This document shows positions 9,401 to 16,243 of a stretch of DNA of 64,000 bases, piece by piece. Location: the NCBI GenBank assembly GCA_020848545.1, contig JADLHZ010000006.1, forward strand, positions 1-64,000. Direction: 5' to 3'. The notes below the pieces were generated by a model that saw only the letters and a program-made list of their open reading frames with translations, was not told the DNA's origin and did not search any database. The DNA is from Deltaproteobacteria bacterium (lineage in GTDB: Bacteria; Myxococcota; JADLHZ01). The position numbers were made by a program, and so were the translations under genes. How positions within the stretch are numbered: position 1 is the first letter of the stretch; the number at the start of each line of letters is the position of its first letter.

Positions 9401-9687
9401 AGATCGCCGGTGAGCGCGAAGTCTTCGGCGCCGCTGAGCGAGAGCGTGTAGGTCGTGCCGCTCATCAGATAGATGACGGGGATGCCGGCCGACAGCGTCC
9501 ACGTGCAGCCGCTGTCGGCCTCGGTGATCGTCGTGTTGGCGGCGCGGATGGCGTTGCGCAGGCTGCACACGCCGGTTCCCGGAGGGCCCGAGACATTCGA
9601 GTCGGCGCCGCTCGTCACGGTGGTGAAGTTCGCCGAGGCGACGCGGGCGGTCAGCAGGACGATCATCGACAACAGCACGCGCGTCAT
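6484..9687 (-). CDS. secreted CSLREA/parallel beta-helix protein with DUF11-like repeats and MYXO-CTERM-like tail
   Basis: The 1067-residue protein starts with a cleavable signal (about residues 1-19). It has a CSLREA-type motif, VCSLRNAIRAAN, near residue 41. Repeated G-G-G-I/V and asparagine-ladder units follow, as in right-handed parallel beta-helices. A second CSLREA-like motif (GGCTLRAAVLQA) and second helix domain begin around residue 450, so the architecture looks duplicated. Two DUF11-like adhesin repeats follow at about residues 800-1020. The end has DGCAAS, a hydrophobic stretch (LWLLLAAL) and an Arg-rich tail, resembling the myxobacterial MYXO-CTERM surface-sorting signal. It is probably surface exposed or shed. 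No enzymatic function is evident. Confidence 0.8.
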   Translation of the reverse strand: MTRVLLSMIVLLTARVASANFTTVTSGADSNVSGPPGTGVCSLRNAIRAANTTITEADSGCTWTLSAGIPVIYLMSGTTYTLSLSGAEDFALTGDLDLLRSVVIEVLTGPPATITAGATGERVIDSRPGGGERVFLRNLVITGGSSTGPGGGIAQVSGNLDLDHVVVTGNTAAGAGGGIHIGLGRMVMFASRVELNTTTGAGAGGGGLCLATSGVTASVWESSFTENTTAQKGGGVAVAMGTIFTALGTTISDNHATGHGGGVYNASGGTVILFNATVANNDTTMAAGNGGGVYNEMTGTVYVKNSVIAANVDNGGQAPDCATNGGELTSHGYNFFGDLTGCTIADDNTGNINGGVHGLGPLTLRTGDASKYRPLGRASLLIDAGAPDGCIDSTFILDTDAEPHSDKDQRSSPRVQRGRCDIGAVESGHYVVDSTLDSPDTNTSDGLCSSFSGGCTLRAAVLQASAWAGYETIAIGAATYTLSAGELDITDELDLRGAAANTTIIDANGLSRVARIRGPVTAEWRDLTLRGGHTNGATPGGALSLEVQAGSPTLTLRRALVTASTITGAGHGGGIATTGALKLVDSAVTGCSTSAGSGGGIANLSGTVDLVNSTVSGNVAGGTGGGVFVQSPGGGRRLALYNATIAGNNAASGGGVAIASGFGEAKNSILASNTTQDCGGALTLNGYAFLGASAGCTVTQAGTGNVVDQALMLAPLDDYGGPTPSQPVTQASPARDAGTPVGSGGCVDELGALLTADQRGVARPLNGRCDAGAIELGTTNVAVTASTPAAPIALGGSLSYVINVTNTGAIDAHRIAVAIPGVPDLTMIQSQAACTPKPNVVCTFSKLAPAAVGTINLQLTPTAGGAVARGISVTMIEIDANTADNATTLTGTVTTSAVAVAADVGIAVSGPAELGDGLVRYVISASNAGPDTATNVVWHGAFTGFTVVHATPSAGTCTLVGTDFSCALGPLGNGASTDVVLVLRFTSSEASAAFSVDASESDPTSTNDAATITATAPPPDNNAGEAPTNAVPTDGCAASTPSPLWLLLAALTHFSLRISQRTRRRSL

Positions 9688-9712
9688 TGCAGGGCCCGAA
9701 GGAGATTGTACA

Positions 9713-10369
9713 ATGCGCTCAGTGCGCGCACGAACAATCTATGCAGCGACCGCGCTCATGCTCCTGGCGCAAGCGTGCGTGTCGTTCAAGACGCTCGAGC
9801 CCGACGTCGTCACCTTGACCGCAGCGCCAGTGCCGGCGGTGATCACGCAGGCTGACATCGCCGGCGGGCGCTACGTCTTCTCGGGCACCCTCACGCGCCA
9901 GTCGCCGAAGGCCAAGCTCGGCGCCACCGTCGAGGTGCGCGACAACGGCGTGCTCATCGGCGCGATCACCGTCACTGACGAGACCACGTGGGCGATCGAA
10001 TGGCGCGTGCCGCAGGACCGCGACGCCGAGCCGCACACGATCGCGATCGGCGGCCAGGACTCGCTCGGCCGCACGCTCGACGGCGCGGTGAGCGTCGACA
10101 TCGTGCTCGCGAGCGCCGGGCCGAAGCTCGTCGCCTTCGAAGCGACGCCGGCGGCGACCGCCGGCAGCGTAGATGTCGCGTGGGCGATCGCCGGGCCGGT
10201 GGCGTACCAGGAGATCGAGCTCGGCGAGCTGCGCTGGTTCTTCCCTGCAGACGTGCGAACCGCGCAGCTCGTCGGGCTGCCGCTGCACGCGACGCATCGG
10301 CTCGCGCTCAGGGCGTCGCTCGAAAACGGCAACCTGACGACGCTCGAGAAGGACGTGACGCTGCCGTGA
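9713..10369 (+). CDS. hypothetical lipoprotein with Ig-like domains
   Basis: The 218-residue product starts at an ATG 12 bp after a GGAG box. The first 24 residues form a signal ending in a degenerate lipobox (LLAQAC). The rest is beta-rich and resembles two Ig-like or Big-type modules: GRYVFSGTLTRQSPKAKLGATVEV, TWAIEWRVPQ, then HTIAIGGQDSLGRTLDG. No catalytic motif is visible. It is divergent from the beta-helix surface protein with 25 bp between the starts, so the two probably share a promoter region. Its 3' end is 2 bp from the convergent TPR-like gene. The specific family is not recognised. Confidence 0.65.
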   Translation: MRSVRARTIYAATALMLLAQACVSFKTLEPDVVTLTAAPVPAVITQADIAGGRYVFSGTLTRQSPKAKLGATVEVRDNGVLIGAITVTDETTWAIEWRVPQDRDAEPHTIAIGGQDSLGRTLDGAVSVDIVLASAGPKLVAFEATPAATAGSVDVAWAIAGPVAYQEIELGELRWFFPADVRTAQLVGLPLHATHRLALRASLENGNLTTLEKDVTLP

Positions 10370-10371
10370 TT

Positions 10372-11118
10372 TCAGGGCTCCCCGAAGGCGCCGTCGAGGA
10401 GCCCGGCGACGAGCGCGCCGGCGAGGCCGAAGAAGCCGACGTCCATCATGATCTGCGCAGCGCGGGCGCGCTCGACGTCGCGAAAGTAACCGTTCGGGCG
10501 CAGCTCGCGAAAGTAAAGCACGGTGCCGACGACGTTGAGGGCGCCGAGCAGGACCTCGGCGGCGAGAAAGATCGCACCGCGCACGGGCGAGCCGGCGAGG
10601 AATTGGCCGATGCCGAGCGGCACGAGATACGCCGCGCTCCACTTGCGCGCCGGCGCTTCTTGCACGAGGCGCGGCGCATCGCTCGACGCAGCTTGCGGCG
10701 CGGGCTCCACGGTCGGTTGCGACGCGGGCTCGATGCTCGGGGTGATCGCAGCCGGCACGGCGGTCTCTGCTGGGCAGCGGCTCGCGAAGAACGCGCGCGC
10801 GTCCGGCATGACCTCGTCCGGGTTGAAGACGTGATCGGGGAAATGCGCGCGCAGCTTGCGGCACGCGTCGGCGGCGTCGTTCTTCTTGCCGGCGTTGTAG
10901 AGGGCGAGCACCAAGTGCTCCCGCGCTTCGCGCTCGATCGCCGTGCCCTGCTCGCCGCTGTCGAGGTGCGCGAGGTAGCGCTCGAAGAGCGGGATAGCGC
11001 GCTTGAACTCGCCTTCTTTGAACGCCGCGAACGCGCGCTGCTTGAGCGAGTCCTTCGACGCCGCAAGAGCGGACTGCGTCACGAGCAGGCAGAACACGAG
11101 CGTGAAGAGCGCGCGCAT
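10372..11118 (-). CDS. TPR-like/membrane protein paired with a Ser/Thr kinase (copy A)
   Basis: The 248-residue protein has a signal peptide (about residues 1-19) and a helical TPR-like segment (AFKEGEFKRAIPLFERYL, LVLALYNAGKKNDA). A Pro/Ala-rich linker and a hydrophobic C-terminal domain with two or three membrane helices follow, starting YLVPLGIGQFLAGSPVRG. It is divergently transcribed from the adjacent Ser/Thr kinase, with 29 bp between starts. The gene near 47.5 kb has the same organisation and shares LALYNAG(K/R)K, FN-x-DEV and YLVPLG-x-GQFLAGSPVRG, so they are paralogues. I infer an envelope protein tied to the neighbouring kinase. No biochemical role is known from the sequence. Confidence 0.65.
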   Translation of the reverse strand: MRALFTLVFCLLVTQSALAASKDSLKQRAFAAFKEGEFKRAIPLFERYLAHLDSGEQGTAIEREAREHLVLALYNAGKKNDAADACRKLRAHFPDHVFNPDEVMPDARAFFASRCPAETAVPAAITPSIEPASQPTVEPAPQAASSDAPRLVQEAPARKWSAAYLVPLGIGQFLAGSPVRGAIFLAAEVLLGALNVVGTVLYFRELRPNGYFRDVERARAAQIMMDVGFFGLAGALVAGLLDGAFGEP

Positions 11119-11147
11119 CTCGCTTCATTCTACCCGCGGAGCCGCCC

Positions 11148-12530
11148 GTGAGCGAACGCTTGCTCGCCGATCGTTACGCGCTCGAAGAAAAGGTCGCCGA
11201 CGGCGCCCTCGGGGTCGTGTATTCGGCGCGCGACGTGCACTCGAAGCAGCTCGTCGCGGTGAAGATCGCGAAGATCCCGGACGGCGAGGCGGGCGAGCGC
11301 TACCGCGCGGCGTTCAAACGGGAGACGCGCGCGTTGATGATGGTCGATCACCCGGGCGTTCTGCGGATCCTCTTCGCCGGAGAAGACACCGCGGGATCGC
11401 CCTACGTCGTCACCGAGCGCCTCACGGGCGCCGATGTGGCCGCGATCATCGAGCGGCACGGTGCGCTCAGCGCGCCTGCGGCGACGTTGATCGCTGATCA
11501 TGCCTTGGCCGCGCTCGAGGCGGCGCACGAGCGCGGCGTCGTTCACGGGGATCTGCAGCCACAGAACTTGTTCTTGTGCGAGAGCGGCCGCGTGGTCATC
11601 CTCGACTTCGGGCTCGCGCGCGCTGACTGGTTGGCCCGCGGGCAAACGCTCGCCCAGCGCGTCGACACGCAGCTCATCGGCGTGCCGCACTATTTGGCGC
11701 CGGAGCAGCTCGGCGCGGGCCACGCCGACGCGCGCAGCGACCTCTATGCGCTCGGGGCGTCGCTCTTTCACGCGCTGAGCGGCGCGCCGCCCTTCGCCGG
11801 AAAGACGCCGCTCGAAGTCTTCGATCGCCTCGCGCGGAACGAGCGGCGTCCGTTGCGCGAAGCAGCGCCCGCAGTCGCCGAGCCGTTGGCGGCGGCGGTC
11901 GAGGCGTTGATGGCGGCGGCGCCCGCGGACCGTCCGCAGTCGGCGACCGCTGCGCGTGCGCTGTTTCGCAAGCTCGCGGGTGCGATCGCGGAGCCGACCG
12001 ATGTGCTCGAGAACGCGCTTGGGAATCAGCGCACGCAGATCTTTCGCGACACGGCGCGGCCGCGCGCTCCGACGCCGGAGGTCACGGCGCGGACGCAGCT
12101 CGGCGCGCCGTCGCGCTGGTGGATCGGCGTCGTCTTCTTGGTCCTCGTCGCTGGCGCTGCGGTCTTGATCGTCCGTCCGGCGAAGACGCCGGTGTCGCCG
12201 CCGCCGCCGATCCCGGTGACGGAGCTGCCGCCGCTCGAGCAACCGTCATCGGTCGAAGTTCCGGCGGTGCCGGCGGTGCCGCCCGTCGTCGGGAGCGAAG
12301 CGCGCACCGTGACCGTCAAGTGCAGCCTCGCGCAGTGGGCCGAGATCACGATCGACGACAAGCCGCGCGGGCGCTTCCAACACGCCACGCGCTTCGAGCT
12401 CTCACCGGGCAAACATGAGCTCGTGTTCAAGAACCCGATCTATCCAGAGCAGAGCGTGAAGGTGAACCTCCGCCGCGCGACGACGATCGACGTCGACTTC
12501 AAGAGCGGCGGCGCTCCGGTGGTGAAGTAG
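11148..12530 (+). CDS. transmembrane Ser/Thr protein kinase with PEGA-like tail; variant catalytic loop
   Basis: The 460-residue protein has an N-terminal Hanks-type kinase domain (about 8-280), one transmembrane helix near residues 322-341, a Pro-rich linker and a C-terminal PEGA-like domain (about 385-455). The invariant Lys is in VAVKIAK (residue 39) and DFG is at 153-155. The catalytic loop reads HGDLQPQN at 133-140 instead of HRDLKPxN. The catalytic Asp and Asn are kept, but the Arg and the phosphate-contacting Lys are Gly and Gln. The glycine loop is also weak (ADGALG). The kinase may have low activity or be a pseudokinase. It is divergent from a TPR-like membrane protein, as is its paralogue near 46 kb. 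Confidence 0.88.
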   Translation: MSERLLADRYALEEKVADGALGVVYSARDVHSKQLVAVKIAKIPDGEAGERYRAAFKRETRALMMVDHPGVLRILFAGEDTAGSPYVVTERLTGADVAAIIERHGALSAPAATLIADHALAALEAAHERGVVHGDLQPQNLFLCESGRVVILDFGLARADWLARGQTLAQRVDTQLIGVPHYLAPEQLGAGHADARSDLYALGASLFHALSGAPPFAGKTPLEVFDRLARNERRPLREAAPAVAEPLAAAVEALMAAAPADRPQSATAARALFRKLAGAIAEPTDVLENALGNQRTQIFRDTARPRAPTPEVTARTQLGAPSRWWIGVVFLVLVAGAAVLIVRPAKTPVSPPPPIPVTELPPLEQPSSVEVPAVPAVPPVVGSEARTVTVKCSLAQWAEITIDDKPRGRFQHATRFELSPGKHELVFKNPIYPEQSVKVNLRRATTIDVDFKSGGAPVVK

Positions 12531-12546
12531 GGCTCAGCGCGGCGAG

Positions 12547-13785
12547 TCAGCGCGAGAAGGCCGGGCCCGGGAAGAACGCGACGTCGATCGGCGGCAGATC
12601 GGTCGCGAGCGCGGCGCCGAGCTCGTTTCCGGTCGCGGTCTCGTACATGCCGATCTTGGTGCCGGCGCGCAGCGGCAGCCCGATGTAGGCCTGGCCGCGA
12701 TCGTTCACCTCGACGAAGCTCGCCGAGGTGAACGCCTTCGGCCCCGGCGCGAGCAGCGGCTCCGCGACGAGGCCGCTCTTCGTGAAGCGGCGGATCTCGT
12801 AGGTTGGCGCCAGGTAGTCGCCGTCGGTGAAGACGAAGGCGACGCCGTTCTGCTTGCTGTCGAGGTCGAAGGACATGACCGAGCCGCCGATCTCTTGCTC
12901 GGTGAACAAGTAGCCTTTGTGCTCGAGCGTGACCTGATCGATGCGCTCGACGCCGCCGCACGCTTCGATGCTCGCCGGCGCGAACGGGCCGGGCGTAGAG
13001 ATCAGCACGTTGTTGGTGTTCGGCTCCGGCACCCAGCGCGCGGGCGATGGCGCTGGGTTCGTGCCCTTCAGCTTGATGATCTTCACCACCTTGTCGGTGT
13101 CGAGATCGATGACGGCCACGCGGCCCGCGACGAAGCCACACTCGCCGGTCGTCGGGTACAGCGCGAAGTAGCTCTTGCTGTCGAGCGCCGAGATCGCCAC
13201 GAACAAGTGCTCGTTGTCTGCGTAGAGCGCGCCGAGCTCGTGCCAGCCGTCCGGGTCTTCGCTGGCGAGGGTGTCACCGGCCGCGAGCAGCGCTGCGGCG
13301 ATGTCGATGCGCGCCGTGATCGCGCCCGTCGTTGGGTTGATCACGCTCACCTCGTTGCGGTGCTCGTACGATGGCGCCGTCGTCAAGCCGGGCTGTGTTG
13401 TCATGTACGCCTTCGTCTTGCTGACGGCCCAGAAGTCTTGCACGTTCGTCGCTTCGCCGAGCGCCCATTGGCACTCGGGGCAGGCGAGCGCGTAGCCGTT
13501 CTTCGGATCGATGACGGTCAGGGTGTTCTTCGTGCCGTTGAACTCGCGGCCGATGATGTAGAGCACTTCGCCGAAGACGCGGACGAGCGAGTCCTCGCTG
13601 ATCGCGTCGGCGCCGAGCACGCGGCCGGCTTCGCGCGTCTTCACGTCGATCGCTTGCAGCTCGCTGCCGCCGCCGAAGTTGGCCGCGAAGACGAAGGCGG
13701 TCGTCGACGTCGGTGCGGGCGGTGGCGAGTTCTTCGGCTGCACGCAAGCGGTGAACGAGATGAAGAAGAGGGGCAGATATTTCAT
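12547..13785 (-). CDS. propeller-like surface lipoprotein, candidate BtuG-type cobalamin-binding partner
   Basis: The 412-residue product has a clean lipoprotein signal (SFTAC, Cys at about 14). The body has repeated short beta units with small-residue turns, such as LQAIDVKTREAGRVL, NTLTVIDPKNGYAL, NEVSVINPTTGAITARI and GRVAVIDLDTDKVVKIIKL. This is the pattern of YVTN/WD-like beta-propellers. Its ATG overlaps the stop of the upstream TonB-dependent receptor (ATGA), and an AGGAG box lies within the end of the receptor gene. Both lie downstream of a cobalamin riboswitch. In Bacteroides, BtuG is a beta-propeller lipoprotein that caps the B12 receptor BtuB. I infer a similar role from architecture and context, not from detected homology. 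Confidence 0.6.
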   Translation of the reverse strand: MKYLPLFFISFTACVQPKNSPPPAPTSTTAFVFAANFGGGSELQAIDVKTREAGRVLGADAISEDSLVRVFGEVLYIIGREFNGTKNTLTVIDPKNGYALACPECQWALGEATNVQDFWAVSKTKAYMTTQPGLTTAPSYEHRNEVSVINPTTGAITARIDIAAALLAAGDTLASEDPDGWHELGALYADNEHLFVAISALDSKSYFALYPTTGECGFVAGRVAVIDLDTDKVVKIIKLKGTNPAPSPARWVPEPNTNNVLISTPGPFAPASIEACGGVERIDQVTLEHKGYLFTEQEIGGSVMSFDLDSKQNGVAFVFTDGDYLAPTYEIRRFTKSGLVAEPLLAPGPKAFTSASFVEVNDRGQAYIGLPLRAGTKIGMYETATGNELGAALATDLPPIDVAFFPGPAFSR

Positions 13786-15911
13786 GACGGAGTCTCCTGA
13801 AGGTTCAGCATTTCGCCAAAGGCGTAGCTCAAGGTGAAGAAGACGCTGCGACCAGGCAGCGGAAAGCCGATGAAATCGACGATCGAGACGTTCACGCGAT
13901 CGCCCGCGGCCGACGCGACCAAGCTCTGCGTCCGTTGGTCGAGCAGGTTGCGCAGATCCAAGGTGAGGCGCACCGGGCCCGACCACGGACGCACGCTCAG
14001 CGTGGCGTTCAGCACGTAGCGCGAGGGCGCCGAGCGCAAGGCCGTGGTGTCGAGGTAGGTGGCGGCGATGTATTGAAATTCGAACATGACGCGGGCGTCC
14101 ACTGGGCGCGGGATCAGGAAGGTCGTCTCGATCCGCGCTTGGTGCGGCGGCCGGCCGGGGAGCGGCTTGTTCAGCGCGATGCCGTCCGAGAGGTTTGCGG
14201 TGTGCTGGAAGGTGTAGGTGGCTGCGAGCCGAAGAAACGATACCGGCTCCGCGCGGGCGCTCAGCTCGACGCTGCGCACGATCGCGCGCCCGATGTTCTC
14301 GGCGCGCGGCAGCTCGATGCCGGCGTAGACGAGCGCGATCAGTTGATCGAGGCGACCCTCCGAGTAGACGGCGTCGGCGGCGATGAAGCGGCGGTGAAAG
14401 AAGTGCGCGCCGGCGTCCCACGTCCACTGCTGCTCCGGGCGCAGCGCCGGGTTGCCGCGCACTTGCCCGTCGCTGCCGAAGAGCTCGTAGAAGTTCGGCA
14501 CACGCTCGCGCCGGCCGACGTGCGCAGCCAGCGAGAGGCCCGGCAACGGAGCGCCGCGCATGCCGAGCGCCGGTTGCAGCCAAACGCGCGAGGCGTCGAT
14601 CGCTTCGAGCACGTCGCGCTGAAAGAGGCTCGGCGCCGAGCGGCCACGATCGCGCAGGCCGTCGATGCGGCTCGCCGCCTCGAGCTCGATGCGATCGTCG
14701 AGCCACGCGCCGCGCAGCGAGAGCGATCCGCCGGCCAAGAAGCGCTGCCGCTCTTGAGCCGAGAACGAGGGCGAGCGCGCGTCGAAGATCGTGCCGCCGG
14801 CGTTTAGGCTCGCGGCGGCGGTGAGCCAGTCGGTCGCGAGCCAAGTGAGCACGTGGTTCGCCCGCAGCTCGAGCTCGCGCGTCGTCTGCTCGGTGGTGCC
14901 GCTATAGAACGAGGGCAAGAGGTCGCTGAAGTGGGCCACGTTGCCGGCCGCGCTGAGCAAGACGTCGAGGCGTACGCGCGGATGCAGGAAGCAATCGTCG
15001 AGGCGCGCGCGCAGCACCGGTCGCCACTGCGCGAAGCGCGCGTTCTGCTGCACGATCGACGACGGACCAGGCGAGCCTTGCTCCTTCGTGAAGAAGTCGG
15101 CGACGACGGCGAAGCGCGCGCGTCCGAGCACTTCCCGCTGCAGTGTGAGGGTAAACGCGCCGGCGTTCTGATCGTTGTTCGGCCGCGCGATCGTGCGGTC
15201 ATCGGCGGTGGCGAGCGGCGTGCCGCCGTCGTCGGCGTAGGGGAAGTCGCCGGTCTTGCCGAAGTAGACGGCCGAGCCGGCGAGGGTCCACGCTCCGAGC
15301 GTGAGCGCGGCGCGCAGCCCGACGTGGCGGGTGGCGAACGATCCGGCGCCGACGTGGGCCACGCCTCCGGTCGCGATTCGGCGCGGCGTCTTCAATACGA
15401 GCGCGCCGAGGAAGCCGTCGGGGCCGAGCGTGACCGGCGCGAGCCCGCGGTAGACGTCGAGGCTTGCGAGATCGAAGAGCCACAGCGTCGACAGATCGAC
15501 GGTGCCGATGCTCGTCGGCGAGAGCGGGGCGCCGTCCAAGTACACGCCGATCTGCGCCGAGCTCGAGCCGCGGATGGCGACGGTGCTGAAGTCGCCGATG
15601 CCGCCGAGCGAGCGCACCGCCGTGCCAGCGCTCTGGCGCAGCGCTTCGGCCGCGCTCGGATCGGCGGTCGTCCTTTGCGTCGGCGTGAGATCGATGTGCG
15701 AAGAGAACGCCGCCGTCGTGTCGGCGTCAGGCGCGAGCGCATCCGCGGCGACGGCGATCGGCGCCACGTCGACCGGCGCGGACGCTGGCGCAGACGTCTG
15801 GGCGACGACGCAAAGCGCGGCAAGGGCGGAGACGCTGGGCACGGACGGGAGCCTCAGGCGCTCGATTCGCGGAGCACCAATCGAAAAGTGATCGTGCGCC
15901 TTTTTTGGCAC
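13782..15911 (-). CDS. TonB-dependent receptor, probable cobalamin/corrinoid importer
   Basis: The 709-residue protein has the plug-plus-barrel layout of TonB-dependent outer membrane receptors. The plug is at about residues 75-170 (SLGGIGDFSTVAIRG, GVYLDGAPLSP, LDVYRGLAPVTLG) and barrel strands follow. It ends near an aromatic strand (VFFTLSYAF) with a short extra tail. A cobalamin riboswitch lies immediately upstream, so vitamin B12 or another corrinoid is the likely substrate. The chosen start is a GTG located in a 7-bp stem next to the riboswitch. A GTG 23 codons downstream is a weaker alternative. It overlaps the downstream lipoprotein gene by 4 bp, so the two are probably translationally coupled. 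Confidence 0.88.
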   Translation of the reverse strand: MPKKAHDHFSIGAPRIERLRLPSVPSVSALAALCVVAQTSAPASAPVDVAPIAVAADALAPDADTTAAFSSHIDLTPTQRTTADPSAAEALRQSAGTAVRSLGGIGDFSTVAIRGSSSAQIGVYLDGAPLSPTSIGTVDLSTLWLFDLASLDVYRGLAPVTLGPDGFLGALVLKTPRRIATGGVAHVGAGSFATRHVGLRAALTLGAWTLAGSAVYFGKTGDFPYADDGGTPLATADDRTIARPNNDQNAGAFTLTLQREVLGRARFAVVADFFTKEQGSPGPSSIVQQNARFAQWRPVLRARLDDCFLHPRVRLDVLLSAAGNVAHFSDLLPSFYSGTTEQTTRELELRANHVLTWLATDWLTAAASLNAGGTIFDARSPSFSAQERQRFLAGGSLSLRGAWLDDRIELEAASRIDGLRDRGRSAPSLFQRDVLEAIDASRVWLQPALGMRGAPLPGLSLAAHVGRRERVPNFYELFGSDGQVRGNPALRPEQQWTWDAGAHFFHRRFIAADAVYSEGRLDQLIALVYAGIELPRAENIGRAIVRSVELSARAEPVSFLRLAATYTFQHTANLSDGIALNKPLPGRPPHQARIETTFLIPRPVDARVMFEFQYIAATYLDTTALRSAPSRYVLNATLSVRPWSGPVRLTLDLRNLLDQRTQSLVASAAGDRVNVSIVDFIGFPLPGRSVFFTLSYAFGEMLNLQETPS

Positions 15912-15913
15912 AC
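15894..15913 (-). promoter_or_regulatory. hairpin enclosing the TonB-receptor start codon
   Basis: On the minus-strand RNA, GUGUGCC and GGCGCAC can pair as a 7-bp stem (one G-U pair) around a six-A loop. The GTG start of the receptor is inside the 5' arm. Its position directly after the riboswitch suggests sequestration of the start site, but no ribosome binding site is obvious upstream. This is an inference from the sequence. Confidence 0.4.
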
Positions 15914-15918
15914 GGCTC

Positions 15919-16106
15919 GAGGCAGGTTTCCTGACTCATCGGGCGGTGACTCTCGTCACCCGCGTGCTCGCCTTCCCAAAGTCCGCTTTTTTGGCGCTTC
16001 AGTGGCTTGGCTCAGCGCTCTCGCACTGAGGAGCACGCGCAACCGATTTACAGTGGCGCGTCCGTGCCGGATTCTCACCGGCTTCCCTTGGCACACGCAG
16101 GACCAT
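15919..16106 (-). ncRNA. cobalamin (AdoCbl-type) riboswitch
   Basis: Read on the minus strand, the leader contains the conserved boxes of the B12 element in order. These are AAGGGAAGCCGGTG near the 5' end, AATCCGGCACGGACGCGCCACTGTAA, and the 3' box GAGTCAGGAAACCTGCC at 15921-15937. The 3' box ends about 8 nt before the receptor start codon, which itself lies in a hairpin. There is no U-tract terminator between the switch and the gene, which favours control at translation initiation. I assigned the ends from the conserved boxes, so they are approximate. Confidence 0.93.
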
Positions 16107-16243
16107 CCCGCGCGGACCTCGAAACGGCGCCGGGCTTGGCACGCGCTCTGGCGCGGTGTCAACGCCGCCGCGAAATCACCCGTCGTCCTGACCGAGCGGA
16201 CAGTTTGTCGCAACCTTCGCGTTGGCCGGCCGAAAAGGTGGAT

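Noticed and set aside
16007-16243. Upstream start for the papain-like protein
   Set aside because: This segment is antisense to the conserved cobalamin riboswitch, and its translation does not look like protein.
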